Below, one piece after another: positions 25,982-34,733 of a stretch of 64,000 nucleotides of DNA. The DNA lies in contig NZ_JASBQE010000024.1 in assembly GCF_029960785.1 (NCBI RefSeq), positions 62,001-126,000 on the forward strand. Direction: 5' to 3'. The position numbers and the translations under genes are program-made. How positions within the stretch are numbered: the stretch's first letter is position 1; each line of letters opens with the position of its first letter. Below the pieces are notes generated by a model. That model was not told the DNA's origin. It did not search any database and was given only the letters and a program-made list of their open reading frames with translations. This DNA is from Polyangium sp. 15x6. Lineage in GTDB: Bacteria > Myxococcota_A > Polyangia > Polyangiales > Polyangiaceae.

Positions 25982-28900
25982 TCAGGAAGCCCGTTCCATC
26001 ACGAGCCGCAAGAGGGGCGGGAGCCTTCGCACGTCGCCAGGCACCTTGATGGAGGGGCCGCCGACCACCGAGCTCATGACGCACGTCCCGGCGCGCGGCA
26101 GGTGCTCCATCCAGTACACGTCGAACTTGTCCTCGTGCGCCACACGCCGCAAGAACGGTTCGAGCGGCAAGACGAGCCCCTCGCGCCAGCGCGCCAGGTA
26201 CGTCACGTTCGCGAGGCGCATCGGGCTGTTCAGCCCGAGCCGCCGCCGCGTCCCCGTGTTGAAAGGGCCCGTGTGGTCGATGAACTCGACGGTCTGCAGA
26301 TCGCCGTAGAGATCCGGCTCCGTCTTCTCGACCGTGACGAGCGTCCACGCGCAGAGCGGCCGGAGCGCCCGGAGGAGCGTGCGCGTCATCTGCTCGAACT
26401 CCGGCAGATCGGCCGCCGCGCGCGCCTCGTTGTAGTGACCGTGCGCGAAGCTGTTGCGCTCGACCTGCATCAGGTTCGAGAGCGTCTCGAACGTCTGGTT
26501 CTGCGACAGCCGGACGCCGAGCACGTCACGCACGAGCGCGCCGATCGGATCGTCGCGCCCGTCGAAACCCTTCGCCGCGGCCCGCGCGATCTCCCGCCAC
26601 GTCCCGAGCGCGAAGCCATCGCGGCTGCCGTGACGCTTGTAGAGCTCCACCATCGCGTCGAACCCCGGCGCGGCCCCGGCCGAGCCTTCGGCCGGCCGAC
26701 GCGCGAAGTACGCCGAGAGCAGCACGGTCGCGATGAACCGCCAGGTGCCTTCGAGCACGTCGAAGAGCATCTTCACCCGCTCGATCGCGCTCGACGCGGC
26801 GATCGCCGCGTGCACGCGCCCCGAGATCGGATACGGCAGCCCGCCGCTGAGCGCCGAGAGCACCCCGTGTGGATCGGCGCACTCGCGCGCGAGCTCCTGC
26901 GCCCGCGTCTGCACGTCCCCGTGCAAGACCTCCCACGACAGCGTCCGCGGCAGCTCCACCTTGCCGTCGAGGATCGGCGGCCGCGCGTGCCAGTCGCACT
27001 GCACCGCGCTGCCGAGCGCGACCGCGTCGACCTTCCGCGTCACGCACGCCGCCACCACGCCCGGCGCCATCGGCGCGACGAGCGCGGCTTGCCCCGCGTG
27101 CGTCGCCGCCACGGCCGCGAGCTCCTTCTCCAGCGCCGCGATCACGTGCGGCCCCACCGCCTCGAGCGCCTTCTGCTCCTCGATCGCGAAGAGCAGCGTC
27201 GTGCGCTTCGTGTCGATCGACGCGCCGAGGACCTCCTGCACGCTCGACACCCGCGCGCCCGGCACGCTCGACCGCAACGCGGCGACCGCTTGCCCCGACG
27301 TCTCCGAGAACGCGGTCATCGCGTGCAGCGCGAGCTCGAGCTCGCGCCCCGCGTCGCTCCCGTCGCCGGACAGCGTCCAGTACCCGCAGGCGAACGATCG
27401 CCCCCCCGCCGCCGTGCGCGCCGACGCGACCGCCGCGCGCCCCTTCTCCGCGACCTCCGCGGCCTCGCCGGTCACGAGCGCCACGGCCGACTCCTCGACG
27501 AGCCCCGCCGCGACGCTCGGCGACGCGCGATGGATCGCCACCGCCGCGATCGCGCCCGGCGGATACTCCGCGCCGCCCGCGCGCACGGCCGACGGCTGGG
27601 CCTTCATGAGCAGGAGCGCGCCGCTGCGCTTGCGCTGCAGGAACGACGCGATCTCCTGTTCGAGCCCCGCGCGCCCGAGCAGGCCCGTCGTCGGGTCCAC
27701 GGTCCCCGCGGGCACGGTCGGCGTCACGTAGCGCCGATCCACCATCGTCGCCCGCATGCCTCCGACCTGCACGAACGTCCCGTGCACGAGCGCCGCCTCT
27801 TCGCCTCGCGCGAGCGAATGCGCGCCGACCTGCACGGGCACGCTGCACTCGGTGCGCCGCCTGAGCCACCAGCGCACGCCGTCGTGCCGCAGCGTGGCGG
27901 CGAGGCGCGAAGCCACGTCCGGATAGACGAGCTCGTTCCGCTCGTCGCCCACCCGCTCGACACGGCCGAGCCGGAGCACGCCCACCGGCGAAAGCCTGAG
28001 CTCGAACAAGCCGCCGTCCCGCGTCTCCACGCGCAGCCGATCCGGCGCGTTCACCTCGCCCCGCCAGAGCGAGAACGCGGGCGACGCGCTGACCCACAAC
28101 GTCGCGCCTCCCACGGTGTACGTGCGCAACTCCGCGCCCGGCGCCTCCGCGCCGCTGTCGCTCTTTTCGTTCGGCGCCTCGACGTCTCCCGGCGCGGTCG
28201 GTCCCGGCCGAACGTTCATCGGCGTATCGGCGTCCGAGGTCGGCATCGGCGGGCGCGGCGGCGCTTCGTCCGTGCGCCGCGACCCGGGCCCTTGCGAGCG
28301 CTCGAGATCCGGCACGGCCTCGAGCAGCGCCGTGAGAAACTCCTCGGCCGTCGAAAACCTCACGCCGCGATCCCGCGTCATGGCGCGCTGCACCACGCTC
28401 CGGATCGCCTCGGGCAGCCCCGGCACGAGCGTCCCGAGATCCGGCGGATCTCGATGGCAGATCGCGATGACGAGCCGCGCGAACGTCGGCTCGGAGAACG
28501 GCGGCGCGCCGGCGAGCGCCTCGTACAGGATCGCGCCCATCGACCAGATGTCCGTGCGCGGATCGATGTCGTCGAGTGCCTCGATCTGCTCGGGCGACAT
28601 GTAAAACGGCGTCCCCACGGGCGTCCCGACCCGCGTCAGCGGATCCTGCGCGGACAGGTTCGACGCCGCCACGAGCTCGGCCTCGCTGCCGAGCACCTTC
28701 GAGAGCCCGAAGTCGACGATCTTGACGTGCGTCTTTCCGTCATCGGCGTCGACGAGGAACACGTTCTGCGGCTTCAGATCACGATGCACCACGCCCGCCG
28801 CGTGCGCGCGCCGGAGGCCGCGCAGCGCCTGGGCCGCGATCGCCACGGCTTGCGGCACGTTCATGCGCCCGAGGCGCCGGAGGCGCGTCGCGAGATCCTC

Positions 28901-29266
28901 GCCTTGCAAGAGCTCCATCACGAGGAACGGCTCTCCGGCCTCCGTCTCCCCCGTGTCGAAGATCTGCACGATGTGCGCGCTCTCGATCGCCGACACCGCG
29001 CGCGCCTCCCTGTGGAAGCGCGCCCGCACCGAAGCATCCGCGCCTGCGGGCGTGCGGAGGAACTTGAGGGCGACGCGCTTGCCGATCGCGACGTTCTGCG
29101 CCTCGTAGACGCTGCCCATCCCGCCGCGCCCGATCAGGCGCAGGACCTTGTATTTCCCGGCGGCAAGCGTACCGATTCGAGGGTCCGTCCCGCTGCTCTC
29201 CGCGCCCGTCACACGTAGGCCCGTCCCTGCGCGGCTCCGTGCCGCCACTCTGTATCGGGCCACCAT
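25982..29266 (-). CDS. Ser/Thr kinase with FHA-like, GGDEF-like and HEPN-like regions
   Basis: This 1094-aa protein has an N-terminal kinase (about 37-310) with GRGGMGSVYEA, VALKFL, HRDLKPQNVF, IVDFGLSK and TPFYMSPEQ, all residues present. A Pro-rich linker follows. Residues ~390-500 look like an FHA domain (VLRLGRVER, NELVYPDVASRLAATLRHDG). Around residue 525, TTGLLGRAGLEQEIASFLQR resembles the first helix of GGDEF domains (DxLTGLxNR), but no GGDEF loop is seen. The last ~300 residues contain a helical section with RNSFAH (Arg937, His942), the RN-x3-H form found in HEPN nucleases, followed by a beta-rich tail. Start ATG 29266 gives GAAGGGCGA as a weak ribosome site. It is first of three genes transcribed leftwards. 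Confidence 0.85.
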   Translation of the reverse strand: MVARYRVAARSRAGTGLRVTGAESSGTDPRIGTLAAGKYKVLRLIGRGGMGSVYEAQNVAIGKRVALKFLRTPAGADASVRARFHREARAVSAIESAHIVQIFDTGETEAGEPFLVMELLQGEDLATRLRRLGRMNVPQAVAIAAQALRGLRRAHAAGVVHRDLKPQNVFLVDADDGKTHVKIVDFGLSKVLGSEAELVAASNLSAQDPLTRVGTPVGTPFYMSPEQIEALDDIDPRTDIWSMGAILYEALAGAPPFSEPTFARLVIAICHRDPPDLGTLVPGLPEAIRSVVQRAMTRDRGVRFSTAEEFLTALLEAVPDLERSQGPGSRRTDEAPPRPPMPTSDADTPMNVRPGPTAPGDVEAPNEKSDSGAEAPGAELRTYTVGGATLWVSASPAFSLWRGEVNAPDRLRVETRDGGLFELRLSPVGVLRLGRVERVGDERNELVYPDVASRLAATLRHDGVRWWLRRRTECSVPVQVGAHSLARGEEAALVHGTFVQVGGMRATMVDRRYVTPTVPAGTVDPTTGLLGRAGLEQEIASFLQRKRSGALLLMKAQPSAVRAGGAEYPPGAIAAVAIHRASPSVAAGLVEESAVALVTGEAAEVAEKGRAAVASARTAAGGRSFACGYWTLSGDGSDAGRELELALHAMTAFSETSGQAVAALRSSVPGARVSSVQEVLGASIDTKRTTLLFAIEEQKALEAVGPHVIAALEKELAAVAATHAGQAALVAPMAPGVVAACVTRKVDAVALGSAVQCDWHARPPILDGKVELPRTLSWEVLHGDVQTRAQELARECADPHGVLSALSGGLPYPISGRVHAAIAASSAIERVKMLFDVLEGTWRFIATVLLSAYFARRPAEGSAGAAPGFDAMVELYKRHGSRDGFALGTWREIARAAAKGFDGRDDPIGALVRDVLGVRLSQNQTFETLSNLMQVERNSFAHGHYNEARAAADLPEFEQMTRTLLRALRPLCAWTLVTVEKTEPDLYGDLQTVEFIDHTGPFNTGTRRRLGLNSPMRLANVTYLARWREGLVLPLEPFLRRVAHEDKFDVYWMEHLPRAGTCVMSSVVGGPSIKVPGDVRRLPPLLRLVMERAS

Positions 29267-29290
29267 TCGCCCTTCGAGGTCAACGGCATA

Positions 29291-29410
29291 GTGGGGGGGA
29301 CTTCCAGGACCTCAACGCGTCGAGGTTCGAGTCGTGGGGGGGACCTCCGGAACCCCAACGCGTTGAGGTTCGGGTCGTGGGGGGGACCTCGAGGACCTCA
29401 ACGCGGTGGA
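29291..29410. repeat. 43-bp tandem repeat, about 2.8 copies
   Basis: Units begin at 29291, 29334 and 29377, exactly 43 bp apart. Each starts GTGGGGGGGACCTC-like and contains the inverted repeat CCTCAACGCG-T-(C/T)GAGG. The third unit is truncated and runs into GGACCAGCGCAAG, a 13-base string also found in the palindromic elements A and B. The array lies between divergent promoters of the kinase gene (minus) and the 103-aa gene (plus), so it may be regulatory. Confidence 0.8.
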
Positions 29411-29491
29411 CCAGCGCAAGTGGACTTCCGGTATGCTCATCGGCCGGCGGTGGGATGGGAACGCCCCTGCCGCGACGTTGTCAGGAGCCGT

Positions 29492-29803
29492 ATGGGAGAC
29501 ACGCACAAGGATTTGATCTTCTTGATCCCCCTGCCCGGCGGCCGTGTCGCGCGGGTGCCGATCGACGTGCTCGAGCACTACGTCGACCCGAGCGCCCGGA
29601 TCTCGCACGGCGGCGAGGCCGAAGAAGAGGACGTGACGGCGCACTCCATGTCGGTCGATCCCAGGACCGGCGCCAGCATCTGGCACACCGACTGGGAGCT
29701 CGGGCAATGCGATTACACGGACGAAAACGGCTTCCCGCAGTCCGCGTACGCCTGGCACCGCCACCCGCTCGGCAACGAGTACACCGAAATCTACCAGAAG
29801 TGA
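29492..29803 (+). CDS. Conserved-type small protein, unknown function
   Basis: This 103-aa soluble acidic protein (MGDTHKDLIFLIPLPGGRVA, then RVPIDVLEHYVDPSARISHG) ends DENGFPQSAYAWHRHPLGNE. It is rich in His, Asp and Glu in the middle (GGEAEEEDVTAHSMSVD). Start ATG 29492 is set by AGGAG seven bases upstream; the frame is open far upstream through the 43-bp repeat, where translation is low-complexity. No known motif was found. It is the first gene of a plus-strand run that continues with secreted proteins; spacing to the next ATG is 41 bp. Confidence 0.75.
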   Translation: MGDTHKDLIFLIPLPGGRVARVPIDVLEHYVDPSARISHGGEAEEEDVTAHSMSVDPRTGASIWHTDWELGQCDYTDENGFPQSAYAWHRHPLGNEYTEIYQK

Positions 29804-29844
29804 GCTCTCCCCCTCGCTCCTCCGCGCCTCGCCGGCCTGGCCGC

Positions 29845-31065
29845 ATGCTGCGTGCGGCGCTCGGCGCTTCCGTCCTCGTCCCGCTCGCGTTTTCGGCCTG
29901 CATCGCGCCGGGATATCCGCTGGCCCCGAGCGGGCAGGTCGACATCCGCGTCCACGTCGCCGGCTCCCTCTTCGCGGCGGACACGCTCGACGAAGCCGGA
30001 AAACCCGTCCTGCCGCGCCAAAAGCCCTCCGAGACCGGCGTCACCTTGTTCCTCGTGGAGGGCGGCGCGCCGGCGTACGGCGGGTTCGTCACGGTACGCG
30101 TCGACCCGCCCGAGGCCCTCGTCCTCGGGCCCTACCCCGGCGAAGCCGACCCCTCCTGCCAGGAGGTCGAGGGCGCGTTTCGCTGCACCGCGTCGAGCGA
30201 GGGCTACGCGCGCTTCATGGTCTCCTCGCAGAGCGACTGGTCCGGCAGCGCGTCGATCATCGTGAACTGGGCCGAACAGACGAAGGAAGAGCCCATCGAG
30301 ATCCTGCCGGCCGGACTGCCGAACGCCGCCACGAACTTCACGATGCTCGTCGCCGGCCTCGACGAGTCGCTCGACGGCGCCCGCGTCCTTCCGACCTTCC
30401 TCGCGCTCAAGTGCACCGTCGGTCCGCTGCCCGATGATTTGGGCTCCAAGTGGCGGCCCGGCGCCATCCGCTCCCGCGAGGCGTTCGTCCGGGCCACGCC
30501 GCCCTCGAACGCGCCCGGCGTCGTGGAGAACGCGCCCGTCATCGTCGAGTCCCTCTTCAGCGAGGTCGCCCTCTCCACCGCGTCCGATTGCGCCGATCGC
30601 AAGACGCGCCTGCGCGTCCTGCTCGGCTCGACCGGCGAGAGCGAGCGCTTCTTCCTCTGCTTCAGCGACATCGGCGGCGAGGCCGAGTTCGCGGTCACCT
30701 CGGGCCAGAAGCAGATCGATCCCGGCCCGAAGGTCCTCGTCGATCCGGAGCCGCGCCTGCTCCGCGTGCGCGCGCTGCAGAGCGTCGTCGGCATCGGCTC
30801 CGGCGAGGAGGTCGATCTCTTCGAGGTCAGCGCCTTCGACGTGAACCGCGTCCGGCTCGCCATGCCCGTCGATCTCCGCGTCGACGACGATCAGCTCCTC
30901 GGCATCGATCAGGTCAGCGTGACGCTCGACAAGGAGCCGACCCCCGCGACGGTCATCCCCGCCACGCCGAAATCCCCCGGCCAGGTTCGCCTCCACGTCA
31001 CGCCGCGGCTGCTCTCGAGCCCCGACTGCGCCTCCGATCCGATCAGCGTCGTCGAAGCGCCCTGA
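29845..31065 (+). CDS. Lipoprotein of unknown function
   Basis: This 406-aa protein starts MLRAALGASVLVPLAFSAC, a lipoprotein signal with lipobox AFSAC. An alternative GTG at 29800 overlaps the upstream stop (GTGA) and would add 15 basic residues. The mature part is beta-rich with repeated Ig-like strand patterns, such as GFVTVRVDPPEALVLGPYPG, GYARFMVSSQSDWSGSASI and TRLRVLLGSTGESERFFLCF. It has scattered Cys suited to disulfides. Ig-like or fibronectin-like domains are plausible, but none is clear enough to name. It lies 25 bp before the next secreted protein gene, so the three genes 29492-33397 probably form one operon. Confidence 0.75.
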   Translation: MLRAALGASVLVPLAFSACIAPGYPLAPSGQVDIRVHVAGSLFAADTLDEAGKPVLPRQKPSETGVTLFLVEGGAPAYGGFVTVRVDPPEALVLGPYPGEADPSCQEVEGAFRCTASSEGYARFMVSSQSDWSGSASIIVNWAEQTKEEPIEILPAGLPNAATNFTMLVAGLDESLDGARVLPTFLALKCTVGPLPDDLGSKWRPGAIRSREAFVRATPPSNAPGVVENAPVIVESLFSEVALSTASDCADRKTRLRVLLGSTGESERFFLCFSDIGGEAEFAVTSGQKQIDPGPKVLVDPEPRLLRVRALQSVVGIGSGEEVDLFEVSAFDVNRVRLAMPVDLRVDDDQLLGIDQVSVTLDKEPTPATVIPATPKSPGQVRLHVTPRLLSSPDCASDPISVVEAP

Positions 31066-31090
31066 CCTTCGCCCCGCCCCCACCCGAGCG

Positions 31091-33397
31091 ATGAACCCCA
31101 TGCGACAAGCCCCCCTCGCCGCCCCTCGCGTCCCCGACGAAAGCGCGCCGCGCGCCCGCGCCGCGTTCCTTCGCTTCCTCGCGCTCTTCGGCGTCGCAGC
31201 TTCGCTCTCGCTCTCGGTCGCGGGCCCCGTCGCCGCGCAGGACGAAGACGCCGACACGGCCAGCGACGACACGGACACGCCCGAGCCCACGACCACGCGC
31301 ACCAACAGCACGACCTCGGGCTCGGCCCCGATGCCCGCGGATTTCAGCGGCAGCCTGCAGATCGTACGCGGCCCGGCGAGCGCGAACGGCGGCGCCACGC
31401 CCGGGACCGCGCCCGAGATCTTCCCCGAGGCGAGCCGGGTGTTCATGAGCGTCCGCGACACCGACCCCGTCCCGATCGAGACGGCGCGCCGCGGCGGCCC
31501 GTGGCTCTGCTCCACGGGGCAATGCTCGACCACGCTCGGCGAGGCCGGGCAGAGCCGCATCGGCGACGACATGCTGCGCTCGATCAAGCTGCAGACGCCC
31601 ACGCTGCCCTTGCCGCTCACGATCTGGGGGCGCCTCGACGAGCAGGGGAAACGCACACTCGACTTCGACCCCGTCCTGCTCGGCCGCCGGGACTACCGCC
31701 ACGTCTGCGCCTACGCGCCCATCGGGCCGAACGACAAAGCCGGCCCGCGCAAGGTCGAAAAAGCCCCGCTCTGCCGCGACGACATGCCCGTCCCGCCCCT
31801 GCCCGACTCGGCCGAGGTCCTGCTCGGCATGCAGTGGCCCAAGCAGTCCGAGATGGCCGACTTCCGCTACCTCGCCATCGTCGATAGCTGCGGCAACGCC
31901 CGCGTGCAGCCCTTCCAGCGCACCTTCACCGTGCCCGTCTTCGAGGTCGCCTCCGGCGGCTGCGGCAAGGCCGACGGCAAGGTGCTGCGCATCTTCCCGA
32001 GCGGCGGCTGGCTGCGCGTGACCGCGTTCAACCTCGACAACACCGCCGCCGGCACGGTCGTCAACGCGACCTACCGCGTCTCCGTCCCGCCGCTCGAGAA
32101 CATCGTCGAGTCGAACCCGGCGCGCATGCTCTTCCCCGATCCGCAGCTCGAGGATCTCAAGGTCGACTGCGGCCCCGCGATGCGCAGGTCCTCGGGTCTG
32201 CCGTCCGCGCCGCCCTCGAGCCCGTCCTCGCCCCCGCCAGGCGTGATGCTGAAGCAGGCCGCCGCCGCGCCTCCGCCGGATGCCGCGCCGAAAGCCGCGC
32301 CCCGCGAACCCGAGGCCTCGGGCCTCACGCCGCGCACGGCCCCGAAGCCCGGGGACAAACCCCAGGTCCAGCCCGCCGCGAAAACCCCTGCGGCCAAAGC
32401 TTCGCCCGTCGCGCCGAGGACCTCGCCGATGGGGCCGCCGCGTCCGTCGCTCCCGATGAAGGCCACGGCGCCCGCGGGCCCCGGGCCGCAGCCGCTCGCG
32501 CACATGTCGCTCGTCATCGCGCCCGAGCCGCTCCGGCAAGGCGTTTGTCGCGTCCGCCTCTCCGGCTCGACCAAGGGACGCCTCGTCGCCCCGCTCGCGC
32601 TCTACGTCTCGCTCACGCGCACCGATCGCACCTCGAACGGCGCGCCGATCGAGCTGCTCACCGATCACAAGTGGATCGTCACGCCGAACTCGGCCGAGTT
32701 CCAGCTCCCGCCCCTCGCGGAGAACTTCGACGGCGACTCGCGGCTCCGGCTCGCGGTGTACAGCGATCCGTTGAACACCGACGGGAAGGTCGTCCTCGTC
32801 TCCGACGCGACGCGCGTCGCGGCGTCCTTGCGCTCGGGCGGCGAGGCCACGCCCGAGGCGGCGCGCAGGCTCATCGGCTCGGCCACGATCCACTCCGTCC
32901 CGCTCTGCGGCGAGTCGAACTTCGAGACCCTCGAAGCCGCCGGGAGCTGCCTCCGCGCCTACCTCACGATCCCGGCCATGCTGGCCACGCTCCAGATCAC
33001 GCGCGCCCCCTGGCTCGAACGACCCCTCGTCACGCGCAGCGTCCTCAGCGCCGTAGGCGTCGCCCTCGCCGTCGACAGCTACGACCCGGTCCGCCGCCGC
33101 GCCTTCCCCATCGCCGGCCAGCTCGGCGGCTCCATCCAGCAGCTCGGCGACGGCCGCGTGGGCCTGCTCGGTTACCTCGGCGTCGCCCCGACCATCCCGG
33201 TCCTCGGCGACGGCGGCAATACCACCTCCTTCGGCTTTTTGGCCGGCCTCGGCCTGTCCTACATCACGAACGAGAGCGGCCCCGACGAAGGCCTCAAGCC
33301 CGCGGCCTTCCTCTCGGTCGTGGTTCAGGTTGGACAGGCCACACCACAAGTCTCCAGTTCTGGAAGGGCTGTGTTCGGCACTTACCAGGGGGAGTGA
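31091..33397 (+). CDS. Large secreted protein of unknown function with Pro-rich linker
   Basis: This 768-aa protein has a long N-region and a signal peptide around residues 25-50 (FLRFLALFGVAASLSLSVAG, then PVAAQ). An Asp/Thr-rich linker follows. The N-terminal domain runs to about 350. A Pro/Ala-rich linker at about 370-470 (PPSSPSSPPPG and similar) precedes a second domain (MSLVIAPEPLRQGVCRVRLS onwards). The last ~130 residues have alternating strands such as VGLLGYLGVAPTIPVLGDGG and SFGFLAGLGLSYITNE, as in small outer-membrane or surface barrels. A similar plan (signal, helical body, strand-rich end) is seen in the 959-aa protein at 14277-17156. It follows the lipoprotein gene by 25 bp. 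No family was recognised. Confidence 0.75.
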   Translation: MNPMRQAPLAAPRVPDESAPRARAAFLRFLALFGVAASLSLSVAGPVAAQDEDADTASDDTDTPEPTTTRTNSTTSGSAPMPADFSGSLQIVRGPASANGGATPGTAPEIFPEASRVFMSVRDTDPVPIETARRGGPWLCSTGQCSTTLGEAGQSRIGDDMLRSIKLQTPTLPLPLTIWGRLDEQGKRTLDFDPVLLGRRDYRHVCAYAPIGPNDKAGPRKVEKAPLCRDDMPVPPLPDSAEVLLGMQWPKQSEMADFRYLAIVDSCGNARVQPFQRTFTVPVFEVASGGCGKADGKVLRIFPSGGWLRVTAFNLDNTAAGTVVNATYRVSVPPLENIVESNPARMLFPDPQLEDLKVDCGPAMRRSSGLPSAPPSSPSSPPPGVMLKQAAAAPPPDAAPKAAPREPEASGLTPRTAPKPGDKPQVQPAAKTPAAKASPVAPRTSPMGPPRPSLPMKATAPAGPGPQPLAHMSLVIAPEPLRQGVCRVRLSGSTKGRLVAPLALYVSLTRTDRTSNGAPIELLTDHKWIVTPNSAEFQLPPLAENFDGDSRLRLAVYSDPLNTDGKVVLVSDATRVAASLRSGGEATPEAARRLIGSATIHSVPLCGESNFETLEAAGSCLRAYLTIPAMLATLQITRAPWLERPLVTRSVLSAVGVALAVDSYDPVRRRAFPIAGQLGGSIQQLGDGRVGLLGYLGVAPTIPVLGDGGNTTSFGFLAGLGLSYITNESGPDEGLKPAAFLSVVVQVGQATPQVSSSGRAVFGTYQGE

Positions 33398-33460
33398 TAA
33401 GCTCGTGGACCAGGGTAGCTGCTCTTCCCCATACCCCTGCCGACTCCCACCCAGCATCAC

Positions 33461-34726
33461 GTGAACGAAGGAGACCTCGTCGCCGGACGTTACCGACTGC
33501 TGCGCCCCATCGGGCGGGGCGCGATGGGTACGGTCTGGGCCGGTCGGCACGAGCTGCTCGGGCGGGACTTCGCCCTCAAGTTCGCGAGCCTGCCCGTCCG
33601 CGCCGGCCCGGACGCGCGCGCGCGTTTCCTCCGTGAAGCGCAGGCCATCGGTCGTCTCCGCCATCCGAACGTCGTCGACGTGGCGGACTTCGGCGAGGTC
33701 GCCCCCGGCGGCGGGCTCTACCTCGCGATGGAGCTGCTCGAAGGTCAGTCGCTCGCCGCGCGCATCGAGGAGCAAGGCGCGCTCCGCCCCGCCGAGGCCG
33801 TCGCGATCGCAGCCGAGATCGCGCGAGGCCTGGCCGCCGCGCACGCCGCCGGCATCGTGCATCGCGACATCAAGCCCGAGAACATCTTCCTCGCGCGTGG
33901 AATGCGCGGCGGCCTCGTTCCGAAGCTGCTCGACTTCGGCATCAGCAAGCAGCAACAAGCCGACGAGACCCCCTCCGCGATGAACGGCGTGACCTTCGGC
34001 ACGCCCGCGTACATGAGCCCCGAGCAAGCCCTCGGCGAGCTCGACGTCGATCACCGCTCCGACGTGTGGTCCCTGGGCGTCGTGCTGCACGAGATGCTCG
34101 CGGGCAAACATCCGTTCGTCGCGCCAAACTATCAGGCGCTCATGACGAAGATCGCCGAGTCGCCTGCCGCGTCGCTCGACGCGTCGGTGCCCGAGGTCGT
34201 TCGCAAGATCGTGACGAGGTGCCTGCAGAAGGCCCCCGCAGACAGGTTCGCCGACGCCGACGCGCTCGCCGCTGCGCTCGAAGATGCGCTCGCGAGGATC
34301 GGCCCGGGCGAGGTCGCGATCGAGCGTCCGCGCGCCCTGCCTTCGTTGCGCCCGCCCACGAGCGCCGACGCGGCGCGGCCTGCATTCTCGTCGCGACGTG
34401 GACCCGCGCTCGCCGCCGCCGTCGTCGCGGTGGGTCTCCTCGCGGGCCTCGCCGTGGTGGCTCTCGCAGGAAAGCGCGACGCGGAGCCCGCCGCGCCCGC
34501 GCCTGCCCCGAGCGCGTCCGCGGCCGAAGCTCTGCCCACGCCGCGCGAAACCACGCTCCCCGCGACGCCTCCGAGCGCTACGGCCGCGGCCACGACGACG
34601 CAGGCTCCTCTCGCGCCACGCAGCGCCAATACCGTGACGCACGCTCCCTCGGGATCAGCCTCGGGAAAGGCCTCGGGCACCACGGGGAAGCGCCCCACGA
34701 CGAACGTCAACGACCCTGGTTTCTGA
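33461..34726 (+). CDS. Membrane-anchored Ser/Thr protein kinase
   Basis: This 421-aa kinase begins at GTG 33461. The kinase domain covers about 10-285: PIGRGAMGTVWAGRHELLGR, FALKFASLPV, GIVHRDIKPENIFL, LLDFGISK, FGTPAYMSPEQALGE and SDVWSLGVVLHEM. All catalytic residues are present. An Ala/Pro linker leads to one membrane helix (about 308-328, LAAAVVAVGLLAGLAVVALA) and an outside tail rich in Ala/Pro/Thr. This is the common PknB-like architecture of myxobacterial kinases, but the outside part carries no sensor domain. The next gene starts 8 bp downstream, so kinase, TPR protein and lipoprotein (33461-36109) form one unit. Confidence 0.92.
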   Translation: MNEGDLVAGRYRLLRPIGRGAMGTVWAGRHELLGRDFALKFASLPVRAGPDARARFLREAQAIGRLRHPNVVDVADFGEVAPGGGLYLAMELLEGQSLAARIEEQGALRPAEAVAIAAEIARGLAAAHAAGIVHRDIKPENIFLARGMRGGLVPKLLDFGISKQQQADETPSAMNGVTFGTPAYMSPEQALGELDVDHRSDVWSLGVVLHEMLAGKHPFVAPNYQALMTKIAESPAASLDASVPEVVRKIVTRCLQKAPADRFADADALAAALEDALARIGPGEVAIERPRALPSLRPPTSADAARPAFSSRRGPALAAAVVAVGLLAGLAVVALAGKRDAEPAAPAPAPSASAAEALPTPRETTLPATPPSATAAATTTQAPLAPRSANTVTHAPSGSASGKASGTTGKRPTTNVNDPGF

Positions 34727-34733
34727 GGTCCAC

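Noticed and set aside
26102-29218. 1038-aa plus-strand frame opposite the kinase-FHA-HEPN-like gene
   Set aside because: The translation is Arg/His/Asp-rich low-complexity. The sense frame has all kinase motifs.
31043-34642. 1199-aa minus-strand frame across the secreted protein and third kinase
   Set aside because: It crosses several real genes, has no domain motif and is rich in Arg/Gly/Asp, so it is a shadow.
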